In this document: in pieces, positions 51,110 to 60,345 of the stretch | Position numbering within the stretch: position 1 is the stretch's first letter | Layout of the letters: the number at the start of each line of letters is the position of its first letter | DNA from: TMP-86 sp039807285 | Lineage (GTDB): Bacteria; Pseudomonadota; Gammaproteobacteria; Steroidobacterales; Steroidobacteraceae | Assembly (NCBI GenBank): GCA_044226785.1 | Contig: JBGAGK010000001.1 | Coordinates: forward strand, 62,001 to 126,000 | Length of the DNA stretch: 64,000 nucleotides | Reading direction: 5' to 3' | Notes under the pieces: model-generated | Database searches by the model: none | What the model was told of the DNA's origin: nothing | Seen by the model: the letters and a program-made list of their open reading frames with translations, nothing else | Position numbers and translations under genes: made by a program

Positions 51110-52330
51110 ATGAACAAGACCTTCGCAATCGTGGGTGCCGGGCAGGCTGGGGCCACGGCGGTGGAAACCTTTCGGCGTGAAGGGTTCGAGGGCCGGCTCG
51201 TCCTGGTCGGTGAAGAACCGCACCTGCCCTATCAACGGCCACCGCTGTCCAAGAAATACCTGGCCGGGGAGCTGGAGGCCGACCGCCTGCTGTTCCGGCA
51301 CGCGGCCTTTTACGATGAACACCAGGTGGAGACGCGGACCGGCGTGCATGCTCGCGCACTCGAGCCTGCATCTCATCAGATCGAACTGTCCAGCGGTGAA
51401 ACGCTTCGCTATGACCGGCTGATGCTGTGCACGGGAGCCCGGGCACGCATGCTGGCCTGTGCCGGCGCGGATCTGGGCCGGGTGCATGCCCTGCGCACCA
51501 TCGCCGACACCAACGCAATCCGTTCGCAACTCAAGCCCGGCGCCCGCGTCGTGATCATCGGTGGCGGATACATCGGCCTCGAGACCGCCGCCTCGGCCAT
51601 CAAGGCCGGGTGCACGGTGACCATTCTGGAAATGGCGGATCGCGCCATGAACCGCGTGGTCGCGCCGCTGGTATCGGATTTCTACATGACCGAGCATCGC
51701 GGACGTGGCGTGAACATCATCTGCAACACGCTGGTGTCGAGTCTCGAGGGAAATGGCAATGTCGAACGGGTGCTCTGCGCCGATGGCACGACACACGCCG
51801 CCGACGTGGTGGTGATCGGTGTGGGCGCCATCCCCAACGTGGAGCTGGCCCGTGAAGCAGGCATCGCCTGCGAGAACGGGGTGCGCGTGGACGAATACTG
51901 CCGCACCAGCGACGCGGACGTGTTCGCGGCCGGTGACTGCTGCAGCCACCCTTCTCCGCATTACGGCCGCCGGCAGCGGCTCGAGTCGGTCGACAACGCC
52001 GTGGAACAGGCCCGGAGCGCTGTGCTGAACATGCTGGACCGGCCCACCATCCATGACAAGATACCCTGGTTCTGGTCCGACCAGTACGACCTGAAGCTGC
52101 TGATCGTGGGCGTCTCGCAGGATCATGACCGTATCGTGCTGCGCGGCGATCCCGCCACCCGCAGCTTCAGCGTCTGCTATCTCAAGGGACAGGAATTGCT
52201 GGCGGTGGATACCATCAATCACGCCCGTGATTACATGGCCGCGCGCAAGCTGATCGCCGGGCGGATGCCGATGGATCCCGACAGACTTGCCGATATCACG
52301 GTGCCGCTGAAGGAGGCCGTGCTCACCTGA
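51110..52330 (+). CDS. Ferredoxin-type NAD(P)H reductase
   Basis: The 406-aa flavoprotein transfers electrons from NAD(P)H to a ferredoxin. It has two dinucleotide-binding motifs, IVGAGQAGATA at the start and VVIIGGGYIGLETAAS at about 145-160, plus CTGARAR and FAAGDCCSHP segments as in rubredoxin/ferredoxin reductases of oxygenase systems. No oxygenase or ferredoxin gene is in the window, so its partner is elsewhere. Start at 51110 (ATG); the longer frame to 50945 overlaps the PII gene. Confidence 0.9.
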   Translation: MNKTFAIVGAGQAGATAVETFRREGFEGRLVLVGEEPHLPYQRPPLSKKYLAGELEADRLLFRHAAFYDEHQVETRTGVHARALEPASHQIELSSGETLRYDRLMLCTGARARMLACAGADLGRVHALRTIADTNAIRSQLKPGARVVIIGGGYIGLETAASAIKAGCTVTILEMADRAMNRVVAPLVSDFYMTEHRGRGVNIICNTLVSSLEGNGNVERVLCADGTTHAADVVVIGVGAIPNVELAREAGIACENGVRVDEYCRTSDADVFAAGDCCSHPSPHYGRRQRLESVDNAVEQARSAVLNMLDRPTIHDKIPWFWSDQYDLKLLIVGVSQDHDRIVLRGDPATRSFSVCYLKGQELLAVDTINHARDYMAARKLIAGRMPMDPDRLADITVPLKEAVLT

Positions 52331-52348
52331 CGAAGCGGTCCGCGCCCT

Positions 52349-55300
52349 TCACTGGATGACCAGCAGCAGATCCTTGGTGTCCACCTGCTGCCCGGGCTTC
52401 ACCAGCACCTCCCTGACCGAACCGTCCCGCTCCGCCCGGACCGTGGACTCCATCTTCATGGCCTCGAGCGTCAGCAGCGCATCACCGCGCGCCAGCTTCT
52501 GCCCGGCATGCACCATGACCGTGCCGACGGTACCGGGCATGGGCGCACCGACATGGCCGGCATTTCCGGGCTCGACCTTGCGAGGCGCCGGGCGCCTCGC
52601 CACCTGCGTACGGTCGGCAACACGAACCGGGCGGGGCTGGCCGTTCAGTTCGAAGAACACGCTGCGGGTGCCATCCTCGTGCGGATCGCTGGTGGTCACG
52701 TAGCGGACGATCAGGGTCTTGCCCCGCTCCAGGTCCACACTGATCTCCTGGCCTGGCTCCAGGCCATAGAAAAATGCCGACGTGGGCAGCGTGGACAAGT
52801 CACCGTAGTCGGCGCGTGCAGCAGCATAGTCCAGGAACACCTTCGGATACATGAGGTACGAGGCCAGATCCGTATCCGGTATCTTCCGCCCCGTCCTGCG
52901 CTCGACTTCGGTACGGGTGATTTCCAGATCGGCCGGCGCCATCAGTTCGCCGGGCCTCACCTGCAGCGGTTCCATCCCTTTGAGCACCTTGCGCTGAAGT
53001 TCCGGCGGCCATCCGCCGAAAGGCTGTCCGAGATCCCCGCGCATCAGCTGCACCAGCGATTCGGGAAATGCGATTTCCACGTCCGGGTCCAGGACCGCAT
53101 CGCGCGTCAGGCCGCTGGTCACCATCATGATGGCCATGTCGCCGACCACCTTGGAGGTCGGAGTGACCTTGACGATGTCACCCAGCATGTCATTGACCTG
53201 CGAATAGGCGCGGGCCACCTCCGGCCAGCGGGAGTCGTCGATGCCCAGGGAACGAGCCTGCTCGCGCAGATTGGTGTACTGCCCGCCGGGCATGCCGTGC
53301 ACGTACACCTCGGATGCTCCGGACCGGATGTCGCTTTCGAACGCCACGTATCCGTGACGCACCTGCTCCCAGTATCCCGAGATCAGGCGCAGATGGTCCG
53401 TATCGATGCCCGGGTCGCGTTCGCCGTGACGGAGCGCTTCGATGATGGAGCCGAGGTTGGGCTGGGATGTGAGGCCGGACATCGAATCGATGGCACCGTC
53501 CACCGCATCCGCGCCAGCCTCCACTGCGGCCAGCACGCTGGCCGCGGCGATGCCACTGGTGTCATGGGTGTGAAAATGCACCGGCAGGCCGATCTCCTGC
53601 TTGAGCGCGCGCACCAGTGCGCCCGCCGCGTGAGGCCGGCACAGTCCGGCCATGTCCTTGATCCCCAGCACATGCGCACCCATCGCCTTGAGTTCACGAG
53701 CCAGATGCAGGTAATACTTCAGGTCGTACTTGGTCTCGCGCGGATCCGAGAGATTGCCCGTGTAACACAGGGCGGCTTCGCACAGCCGCCCCGTTCCGCG
53801 CACCGCCTCGATGGCCACGCGCATGTTCGGGATCCAGTTCAGGCAATCGAAGATGCGGAACACGTCGATGCCCGTCCGGGCCGCCTGTTCGACGAAATGG
53901 CGCACTACGTTGTCGGGGTAATTGGCATAACCCACCGCATTGGCCGAGCGCAGCAACATCTGCAGCAGCAGATTCGGGATGGCTTCGCGCAGCGTCGACA
54001 GCCGTTCCCAGGGATCCTCCCTGAGAAACCGCATCGCCACGTCGAAGGTTGCACCGCCCCAGCATTCCACCGAGAACAGCTGTGGAAGGAGCGAGGCATA
54101 GAACGGCGCGATTGCGGCCATGTCATGGGTGCGGACCCTTGTGGCCAGGAGCGACTGATGGGCATCGCGCATGCTGGTGTCGGTGAGCAGCACCCGTTTC
54201 TGCGCCAGCATCCAGTCAGCGAAACGTTCGGGGCCGAGCTCATCCAGCAGCTGCCGGGTTCCTCCTGCCGGAGGCGGCAGCACCATGCGCGGCGTCCGCG
54301 GGAACACCGCCGAACGCGGCCGTGCACGGCCTTTGACCTCCGGATTGCCGTTGACGATCGTCTCGCCCAGGTATTTCAGCAGCCGGGTCGCCCGGTCACG
54401 CTTGCGGGGGATCCGGAACAGTTCGGGCGTTTCGTCGATGAACTTCGTCGTGTACTCGCTGCGTACGAACTGCGGGTGCGTGATGAGCTGGTCCAGGAAT
54501 CGCAGGTTGGTCACCACGCCCCGGATGCGGAACTCCCACAATGCGCGATGCATGCGCGCGATGGTCTCCTCCGGTGTGGGTGACCACGCAGTCACCTTCA
54601 CCAGCAGCGAATCGTAATGGCGCGTGATGAGGGCGCCGGAATAGGCCGTGCCGGCATCCAGGCGGATTCCGAAGCCGGCGGGGCTGCGATAGGCGGTGAT
54701 GGTGCCGTAGTCGGGCACGAAACTGTTCTCGGGGTCCTCGGTGGTGACCCGGCATTGCAGCGCGTGCGCGTTCATCCGGATATCGCCCTGCTGCGGCACG
54801 CCGCTTCCGGCCGTGCCGATGCGCTCACCGGCGGCGATGCGGATCTGCGCCTTCACCAGGTCGATGCCGGTGATTGCCTCGGTGACCGTATGCTCGACCT
54901 GGATGCGCGGATTGACTTCGATGAAATAGAACCTCCCGGTATCCGCATCCTGCAGGAACTCCACCGTGCCGGCCGCACGGTAGGACACGGCGCGCCCGAT
55001 GCGCAGCGCCGCCTCGCACAGCTCCTGGCGCTGCCCTTCGGTGAGGAAGGCGGCGGGCGCCCGCTCCACCACCTTCTGGTTTCGCCGCTGCACCGTGCAG
55101 TCGCGCTCGAACAAGTGCACGAGATTCCCGTGCTCATCGCCCAGGATCTGCACTTCCACGTGACGAGCGTGCCGTATCAGCTTTTCCAGGTACACCTCGT
55201 CCTTGCCAAAGGCCGCGCGCGCCTCGCGTCTCGCGGTCGCCACGGCATCCAGCAACTCCGATGCCCGTTCGACGATGCGCATGCCGCGCCCGCCTCCACC

Positions 55301-55810
55301 CCAGCTCGCCTTGAGCATCAGCGGGAACCCCGCCTGCTCGGCCAGATGGAGTACTTGCGCATCATCCGCCGGCAGAGGAGGCGTCGCGGGCATCACCGGC
55401 ACGCCGGCGGCCTGCGCCAGGTTTCGTGCCTGGACTTTGTTGCCCAGCCTGCGCATGGTGTCCGGCGTCGGGCCCACGAAGCGGATGCCGGCGTCGATCA
55501 GCGCCTGCGCGAATTCCGGGCTTTCCGACAGGAAGCCGTATCCGGGGTGAACGGCATCGACCCTGGCCTCCACGGCGATGCGCACGATGTCGTCGATGTC
55601 GAGATAGGCCTCGACCGGCCCCTTGCCCTCACCCACCAGGTAACTCTCGTCGGCCTTGGTCCGGTGCAGGGAGAAGCGGTCTTCCCGGGAATGGATGGCG
55701 ACCGTGCGGATGCCAAGCTCCGCTGCCGCACGCATGACCCGGATGGAGATCTCGCCGCGATTGGCGATCAGCAGGCTTCGGATGGGACCAGGTGGAATGA
55801 GCACGCTCAT
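52349..55810 (-). CDS. pyc: Pyruvate carboxylase
   Basis: The biotin enzyme carboxylates pyruvate to oxaloacetate, refilling the TCA cycle. The 1153-aa single chain holds the biotin carboxylase domain (1-460; GGGGRGMRIV, EVNPRIQVEH), the pyruvate carboxyltransferase domain (about 530-960; LLTDTSMRDAHQSL, then LGIKDMAGLCRP) and the biotin carrier domain (about 1080-1153) with biotin-lysine K1119 (EAMKMES). Start at 55810; the longer frame to 55870 overlaps the divergent gene region. Confidence 0.97.
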   Translation of the reverse strand: MSVLIPPGPIRSLLIANRGEISIRVMRAAAELGIRTVAIHSREDRFSLHRTKADESYLVGEGKGPVEAYLDIDDIVRIAVEARVDAVHPGYGFLSESPEFAQALIDAGIRFVGPTPDTMRRLGNKVQARNLAQAAGVPVMPATPPLPADDAQVLHLAEQAGFPLMLKASWGGGGRGMRIVERASELLDAVATARREARAAFGKDEVYLEKLIRHARHVEVQILGDEHGNLVHLFERDCTVQRRNQKVVERAPAAFLTEGQRQELCEAALRIGRAVSYRAAGTVEFLQDADTGRFYFIEVNPRIQVEHTVTEAITGIDLVKAQIRIAAGERIGTAGSGVPQQGDIRMNAHALQCRVTTEDPENSFVPDYGTITAYRSPAGFGIRLDAGTAYSGALITRHYDSLLVKVTAWSPTPEETIARMHRALWEFRIRGVVTNLRFLDQLITHPQFVRSEYTTKFIDETPELFRIPRKRDRATRLLKYLGETIVNGNPEVKGRARPRSAVFPRTPRMVLPPPAGGTRQLLDELGPERFADWMLAQKRVLLTDTSMRDAHQSLLATRVRTHDMAAIAPFYASLLPQLFSVECWGGATFDVAMRFLREDPWERLSTLREAIPNLLLQMLLRSANAVGYANYPDNVVRHFVEQAARTGIDVFRIFDCLNWIPNMRVAIEAVRGTGRLCEAALCYTGNLSDPRETKYDLKYYLHLARELKAMGAHVLGIKDMAGLCRPHAAGALVRALKQEIGLPVHFHTHDTSGIAAASVLAAVEAGADAVDGAIDSMSGLTSQPNLGSIIEALRHGERDPGIDTDHLRLISGYWEQVRHGYVAFESDIRSGASEVYVHGMPGGQYTNLREQARSLGIDDSRWPEVARAYSQVNDMLGDIVKVTPTSKVVGDMAIMMVTSGLTRDAVLDPDVEIAFPESLVQLMRGDLGQPFGGWPPELQRKVLKGMEPLQVRPGELMAPADLEITRTEVERRTGRKIPDTDLASYLMYPKVFLDYAAARADYGDLSTLPTSAFFYGLEPGQEISVDLERGKTLIVRYVTTSDPHEDGTRSVFFELNGQPRPVRVADRTQVARRPAPRKVEPGNAGHVGAPMPGTVGTVMVHAGQKLARGDALLTLEAMKMESTVRAERDGSVREVLVKPGQQVDTKDLLLVIQ

Positions 55811-55868
55811 GGGGAACGATGATAGCCTTGTCTGTAACCTTTCACTCGGGAAAGACCCCGGACGGACC

Positions 55869-56786
55869 ATGTACGCTCTGGCGATTCACGGTGGCGCAGG
55901 AACCCTGCCGCGGCAGGAGATGAGCGCTGCAATGGAACAGGAATATCGCGCCGCGCTGGGCGCCGCACTGAACGCGGGTCGCTCGATCCTGGAGCGCGGA
56001 GGTTCCGGTCTGGATGCAGTCAGTGCCGCGGTGATCGCCCTGGAGGACTGCCCGCTGTTCAACGCCGGGCGGGGCGCGGTATTCACGCATGATGGCCGGA
56101 ACGAGCTGGACGCGGCCATCATGGATGGTGCAACGCTTGCCGCCGGAGCCGTCTGCGGCCTCACCCGCATCGCAAATCCGGTCAGCCTTGCGCGCCGGGT
56201 CATGGAAGCATCGGAATTCCTGATGCTCAGCGGCGCCGGCGCCGAGGAATTCGCGCGCACCCAGGGCATCGGATTCGTCGACGCGGAGTACTTTCACACC
56301 GAGGCGCGCTGGAAGCAGTTGCAGAGGCTTCTTTCCGGGGATGATTCGCTGTCACCGCTGACGATCTCGCACGTCGGCACCGTCGGTGCCGTGGCGCTGG
56401 ATGCCCATGGCCACCTGGCCGCTGCCACCTCCACGGGAGGCATGACCGGCAAGCGCTGGGGCCGCATCGGCGACTCGCCCATCATCGGCGCGGGCACCTA
56501 TGCGGATGACCGCTCCTGCGCCGTGTCCGCCACGGGACACGGGGAGTCGTTCATCCGTCTTGCGGTGGCGCACGAGATTGCCGCCCGCATGCGCCATGGC
56601 GGACAGACACTGGCAGCAGCCACGCAGGAGCTGATCCACACCGAACTGCCGGTCATCGGCGGTGAAGGCGGCGTGATCGCCGTGGACCGCGCCGGAAACC
56701 TGTGCCTCGAATTCAACAGCCAAGGCATGTTTCGCGGCAGCGTACGGGCGGACGAAGCGCCACGGATTTCCATCTATTCCGATTGA
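55869..56786 (+). CDS. iaaA: Isoaspartyl peptidase/L-asparaginase (type III, Ntn-hydrolase)
   Basis: The 305-aa plant-type asparaginase repairs or removes isoaspartyl dipeptides. It matures by self-cleavage before the catalytic T171 (SHVG/TVGAVALD). IHGGAG at the start, FNAGRGAVFTHDG and GDSPIIGAGTYAD are family signatures. The start lies 58 bp from the divergent pyruvate carboxylase start. The frame is open further upstream (to 55656) but that part is antisense to pyc. Confidence 0.93.
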   Translation: MYALAIHGGAGTLPRQEMSAAMEQEYRAALGAALNAGRSILERGGSGLDAVSAAVIALEDCPLFNAGRGAVFTHDGRNELDAAIMDGATLAAGAVCGLTRIANPVSLARRVMEASEFLMLSGAGAEEFARTQGIGFVDAEYFHTEARWKQLQRLLSGDDSLSPLTISHVGTVGAVALDAHGHLAAATSTGGMTGKRWGRIGDSPIIGAGTYADDRSCAVSATGHGESFIRLAVAHEIAARMRHGGQTLAAATQELIHTELPVIGGEGGVIAVDRAGNLCLEFNSQGMFRGSVRADEAPRISIYSD

Positions 56787-56804
56787 GGAAACCCACGGCC
56801 ACAG

Positions 56805-56836
56805 GCCCGCGTGCCCGCGTGCCCGCGTGCCCGCGT
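56805..56836. repeat. 8-bp tandem repeat (GCCCGCGT x4)
   Basis: Four exact copies of GCCCGCGT lie back to back between the stop codons of the isoaspartyl peptidase and the diguanylate cyclase genes. No structure or coding role is apparent. Confidence 0.9.
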
Positions 56837-56840
56837 CCGA

Positions 56841-58073
56841 TCAGGACCGCCCGCTGGCACGGCGGCGGTCGAAGCGCCCAGTCTTCAGGTTCTGGTACTC
56901 CGCTTCCATGACCACCACCCGATTGCGACCCTGTTCCTTCGCGGAATACAGGGCCTCGTCGGCCAGCTGGATCAGACCTTCGGCTGTCCGGTTCGGTCCT
57001 GGCAGTACATAGGCTGCACCGATGCTCACGGTGAGCCGGGTCGCCACCCGGGAAGCCTCATGCGGAATGTTGAGCTCGGCCACCGAACGCTGGATCCGCG
57101 TCAGGACTTCAGCCACGTATTCGCGCGATGCCTGATAGAGCACCACCGCGAATTCCTCACCGCCGTAACGCGCCACCAGGTCGAGCGGGCGGCGGGCACA
57201 CTGGCTCAAGGTCACCGCCACGGCCCGAAGGCATTCATCGCCTGCCTGATGCCCGTAGCGGTCGTTGTAGTCCTTGAAACAGTCGATATCGACCAGGAAC
57301 ACGGCGACGCGATTGCGCTCGCTCACGGCGAGCTGCCAGGTGCGCTGGATGTGCTGATCGAACATGCGGCGGTTGGCAATGCCCGTGAGGCCATCCCGCG
57401 CCGCCATCTCCCGCAGCTGCTGGCCTTCCAGGAAGCGTGTGCGGGAAACCTTCTCGTGCATGTAGACCACGCAGGCACAGATCGCGTTGGCAGCGAACAG
57501 CGACAGTGCGTTGTAGGCGAACTGGCCACCCGCAAGCCCGGCGCTGCTGGCCGCAACCAGGTAGACCACGAACAGCGCCCCGTTGACCGCCACCGCATGA
57601 TAGAAATTCAGGCTGGTCAGCAGGTAAAGGTAGATCGTGACCAGGATCAGGCCGGGAAACAGGAACGGAATGCCGGCCTGGGCCGCGACGATCTGGGTGA
57701 CGACAACCCCCAGCCCGGCAATGGTGCAGGCAAGCATCATGAGCGGTGCAAATCGCCTTATGCCGAACTGCGTGAAGGTGACGAAAAACATCCCCAGGAA
57801 TACCGGGATGATCAGCGCGAAATGCACCAGGTCAGGAATGCGCGCCGCCACCGGTCCCATCACGGCGGACTGCATGACCGAAAACGCCACGAGCATGAAA
57901 AAGCCCAACACCATGCTGAAGCGCAGATAGCGCAGGTTTTCCCTCAGATGCTGCTGCCGGAAATCCGCTTCCAGACCCTTCTCGAACACGAGCCAGGGGA
58001 AACCCTGTGCCAGCTGGCGCGCGTAGGCCGCATCCGGCAAATCCAGCTTCTCGCCTCTCTTGTCGATGCTCAT
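56841..58073 (-). CDS. Diguanylate cyclase (membrane-bound GGDEF)
   Basis: The 410-aa enzyme makes cyclic di-GMP from two GTP. An N-terminal membrane region with six hydrophobic helices (about 50-205) is followed by a GGDEF domain with GGEEF at 304-308 and an inhibitory RxxD site (RPLD at 295-298) five residues before it, so product feedback is expected. The membrane part is not one of the named sensor families I can identify. It lies downstream of gshA on the same strand after a 108-bp gap. Confidence 0.95.
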   Translation of the reverse strand: MSIDKRGEKLDLPDAAYARQLAQGFPWLVFEKGLEADFRQQHLRENLRYLRFSMVLGFFMLVAFSVMQSAVMGPVAARIPDLVHFALIIPVFLGMFFVTFTQFGIRRFAPLMMLACTIAGLGVVVTQIVAAQAGIPFLFPGLILVTIYLYLLTSLNFYHAVAVNGALFVVYLVAASSAGLAGGQFAYNALSLFAANAICACVVYMHEKVSRTRFLEGQQLREMAARDGLTGIANRRMFDQHIQRTWQLAVSERNRVAVFLVDIDCFKDYNDRYGHQAGDECLRAVAVTLSQCARRPLDLVARYGGEEFAVVLYQASREYVAEVLTRIQRSVAELNIPHEASRVATRLTVSIGAAYVLPGPNRTAEGLIQLADEALYSAKEQGRNRVVVMEAEYQNLKTGRFDRRRASGRS

Positions 58074-58181
58074 CGCCGCCTGAACATAACACCCGGAAAC
58101 GCAGGTGTCGGGCTGCAGGCCACAGTTTTGCGAATTGACGATATGTCAAATTCGCCATGTCGGCCGGACCGACAATGCAGT

Positions 58182-59762
58182 TCAGCTGTGGAAGTACCTG
58201 TCCAGAAAGGCATCGAAATCAAGCTTGTCGGCCGCCTCGAGCGACCGCTGCGCCTGAAGGGATTCCTGCGCCGATGAGCTGAACTCGGCCAGCCGCTGCT
58301 CGTTGGGTGGATACAGATCCAGGAAATAGTCCTTGTGCATGCGGGACATGCGCCGGGCGATCCCGAAGAACGACTCACCCTGCTCATGCATTTCCGCCAG
58401 GAGCCGGGCCGAAGGCGTATTGGCCACGTTCTCGACCTTGGCACGCTGGTGTCCCAGCGCAGCCAGGTAGGGCTTCTGCGGCTCGCCATGATCGAGCATC
58501 TCGCAGATGCCCTGCATGGAATCGAGCAACTCGCGCGCCCATTCGATCATGGGAAACGGTCGGCCATCCCGCTGAAGCATCAGGCCCGGTTCCCGGCCAC
58601 GCAACCCCACCAGTGCATGATTGGCATCGAGCCGCTCCTGCTCGGCAGGTTCAAGCGGGGGGCTGTCCTTGAGCAGGCACAGCGCGAGGAAAGCCTCCAG
58701 GAATCGCAGCTTGTTCTGGTTGACGCCCACCGGGTCGAATGCGCTGACATCGAGTGCGCGCACTTCCACGTATTCGACGCCCGCACGCCGCAGGGCGTGT
58801 GTCGGCCGTTCTCCCCGGGCCGCCACCCGCTTGGGCCGGATGAAACTGTAGTACTCGTTCTCGATCTGCAGGATGTTGGAGTTGAGCTGACGATATTCGC
58901 CGTTCACTTTCACGCCCAGATCTTCGTAGGGCCGGAACGGTGTGTTGATGGCGCGCCCCAGGTCACGCACGTACTCATCCACGCCATTGAGTGAAATGGC
59001 GATTCCCGCCTGGTTCTTGTTGCGATAGCCGATATCGCTCATGCGCAGCGAAGTCGCATGGGGTTCGTACCAGGTACGTGCATCGAGCCTCGACAGGCTG
59101 GTCGCGCGGCCCGCGAAGAAACTCTCGCCCACGGCCGGAGAGGTGCCGAACAGGTACAACGCGATCCAGCCGTGGCGGTGATAGTTCCGCAGCAGGTTGA
59201 AATACTGCCCGGAGACGAAGTCCCTGCGCTCCTGCCGCGACTGCAGCACATGCGCAAACACCTCCCACAATTTCTCCGAAAACGAGTAGTTGAAATGCAC
59301 GCCCGAGATGGCCTGCATGATGCGCCCGTAACGGTTCGACAGTCCGTTGCGGTACACGCTCTTCATCCGTCCGATGTTGGAACTTCCGTACTGCGCAATC
59401 GGAATGCTGGCATCCCCGTGCAACATGCAGGGCATGCTGGTCGCCCACAGGAGTTCATCGCCGATGTGCCGGTACACGAACTGGTGGATGTCGCACAGGT
59501 ACTGCACCAGCTCCCAGGTCTCCTGAAACGGCGGGGTCACCAGTTCGAGCAGGCTTTCCGAGAAATCCGTGGTGATGTTCTCGTGGGTCAGTGCGGATCC
59601 CAGGACCTGCGGGTGCGGCGTCTGTGCGAGATCCCCCTCGGGCGTCACCCGCAGGGATTCCTTTTCCACGCCCTTGCGGCCTCCGCGCAGCACCGCTCGC
59701 TCGCCGGAGTTGATCAGTCCTGCGAGCCGGCGTTCGAATTCCCGGTCGGTGGCGTTGCGCAT
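58182..59762 (-). CDS. gshA: Glutamate-cysteine ligase (E. coli type)
   Basis: The enzyme joins glutamate to cysteine, the first step of glutathione synthesis. At 526 aa it has the E. coli GshA length. It has the family's NSGERAVLRGGRKGVEKESL, ALTHENITTDFSESLLELVT and SNRYGRIMQAISGVHFNYSF segments. It starts 11 bp after the RidA-like gene, so the two are probably one transcript. It supplies glutathione for gloA and other thiol systems. Confidence 0.95.
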   Translation of the reverse strand: MRNATDREFERRLAGLINSGERAVLRGGRKGVEKESLRVTPEGDLAQTPHPQVLGSALTHENITTDFSESLLELVTPPFQETWELVQYLCDIHQFVYRHIGDELLWATSMPCMLHGDASIPIAQYGSSNIGRMKSVYRNGLSNRYGRIMQAISGVHFNYSFSEKLWEVFAHVLQSRQERRDFVSGQYFNLLRNYHRHGWIALYLFGTSPAVGESFFAGRATSLSRLDARTWYEPHATSLRMSDIGYRNKNQAGIAISLNGVDEYVRDLGRAINTPFRPYEDLGVKVNGEYRQLNSNILQIENEYYSFIRPKRVAARGERPTHALRRAGVEYVEVRALDVSAFDPVGVNQNKLRFLEAFLALCLLKDSPPLEPAEQERLDANHALVGLRGREPGLMLQRDGRPFPMIEWARELLDSMQGICEMLDHGEPQKPYLAALGHQRAKVENVANTPSARLLAEMHEQGESFFGIARRMSRMHKDYFLDLYPPNEQRLAEFSSSAQESLQAQRSLEAADKLDFDAFLDRYFHS

Positions 59763-59773
59763 GGCCAGCCCCT

Positions 59774-60250
59774 TCAGGGAAGTTCGGCCACCACGTCGAC
59801 GGCGACCAGGAATCCCGGATCAACCAGCCGCTGGACTTGCACCCACGACGCCGCGGGCAGCCGGTCCTTGTCGTAAAAACCGAGCCGCACATCCTTGGCC
59901 TTCAGGAAGGCATCCATGTCGGTGGTGTAGACGGTCTCCTTCACCACCTGTTCGAACCCGACTCCGTGCGCTTCGAGCGTGTGCTGCACGTTGGTGTATG
60001 CGGCACGCAGCTGGCCCTGCATGTCCCCCGGCGCAATCAGGCGCCCCTGGGCATCGGCAGCCACCGACGCGGACACATACAGGGTCTTGTCGATGAGGAC
60101 AGCCTGGGCGAGACCGAAATCCTTTTCGTACCCGTTGAGATGGAAGACCTCCTTTATACGCGGCGGTGGAGGCGGCTGCTGCTGCTCGCAACCCAGGGTC
60201 GAGCAGATGAGCAGGGCCGACAGGGGCCGGATGAGAATGGCAGCATTCAT
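59774..60250 (-). CDS. RidA-family protein with signal/lipoprotein-like N-terminus
   Basis: The 158-aa protein has a RidA (YjgF/Rid) domain (about 35-155: LYVSASVAADAQGRLIAPGD, KETVYTTDMDAFLKAKD) after a hydrophobic N-terminal segment with a Cys (TLGCEQQ, near residue 21) and a run of prolines. The segment suggests export and perhaps a lipoprotein, but the lipobox is not canonical. Exported Rid proteins are less common than the cytoplasmic imine deaminase type, and the key Arg is not evident. The start at 60250 is chosen because the longer frame adds unlikely residues. It is upstream of gshA. Confidence 0.82.
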   Translation of the reverse strand: MNAAILIRPLSALLICSTLGCEQQQPPPPPRIKEVFHLNGYEKDFGLAQAVLIDKTLYVSASVAADAQGRLIAPGDMQGQLRAAYTNVQHTLEAHGVGFEQVVKETVYTTDMDAFLKAKDVRLGFYDKDRLPAASWVQVQRLVDPGFLVAVDVVAELP

Positions 60251-60345
60251 GGTCCGCGAAAGTATACGCCCGGGCGCTGCGAGCCGGGGCCGTCCGCCGA
60301 GGCCGGGACGATTTGCACGGGGCACGACCCATGAATCGGCCGGGT

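Noticed and set aside
52508..54583. Long plus-strand open frame (691 codons) opposite pyruvate carboxylase
   Set aside because: It is the antisense shadow of pyc, with no motif and no ribosome site.
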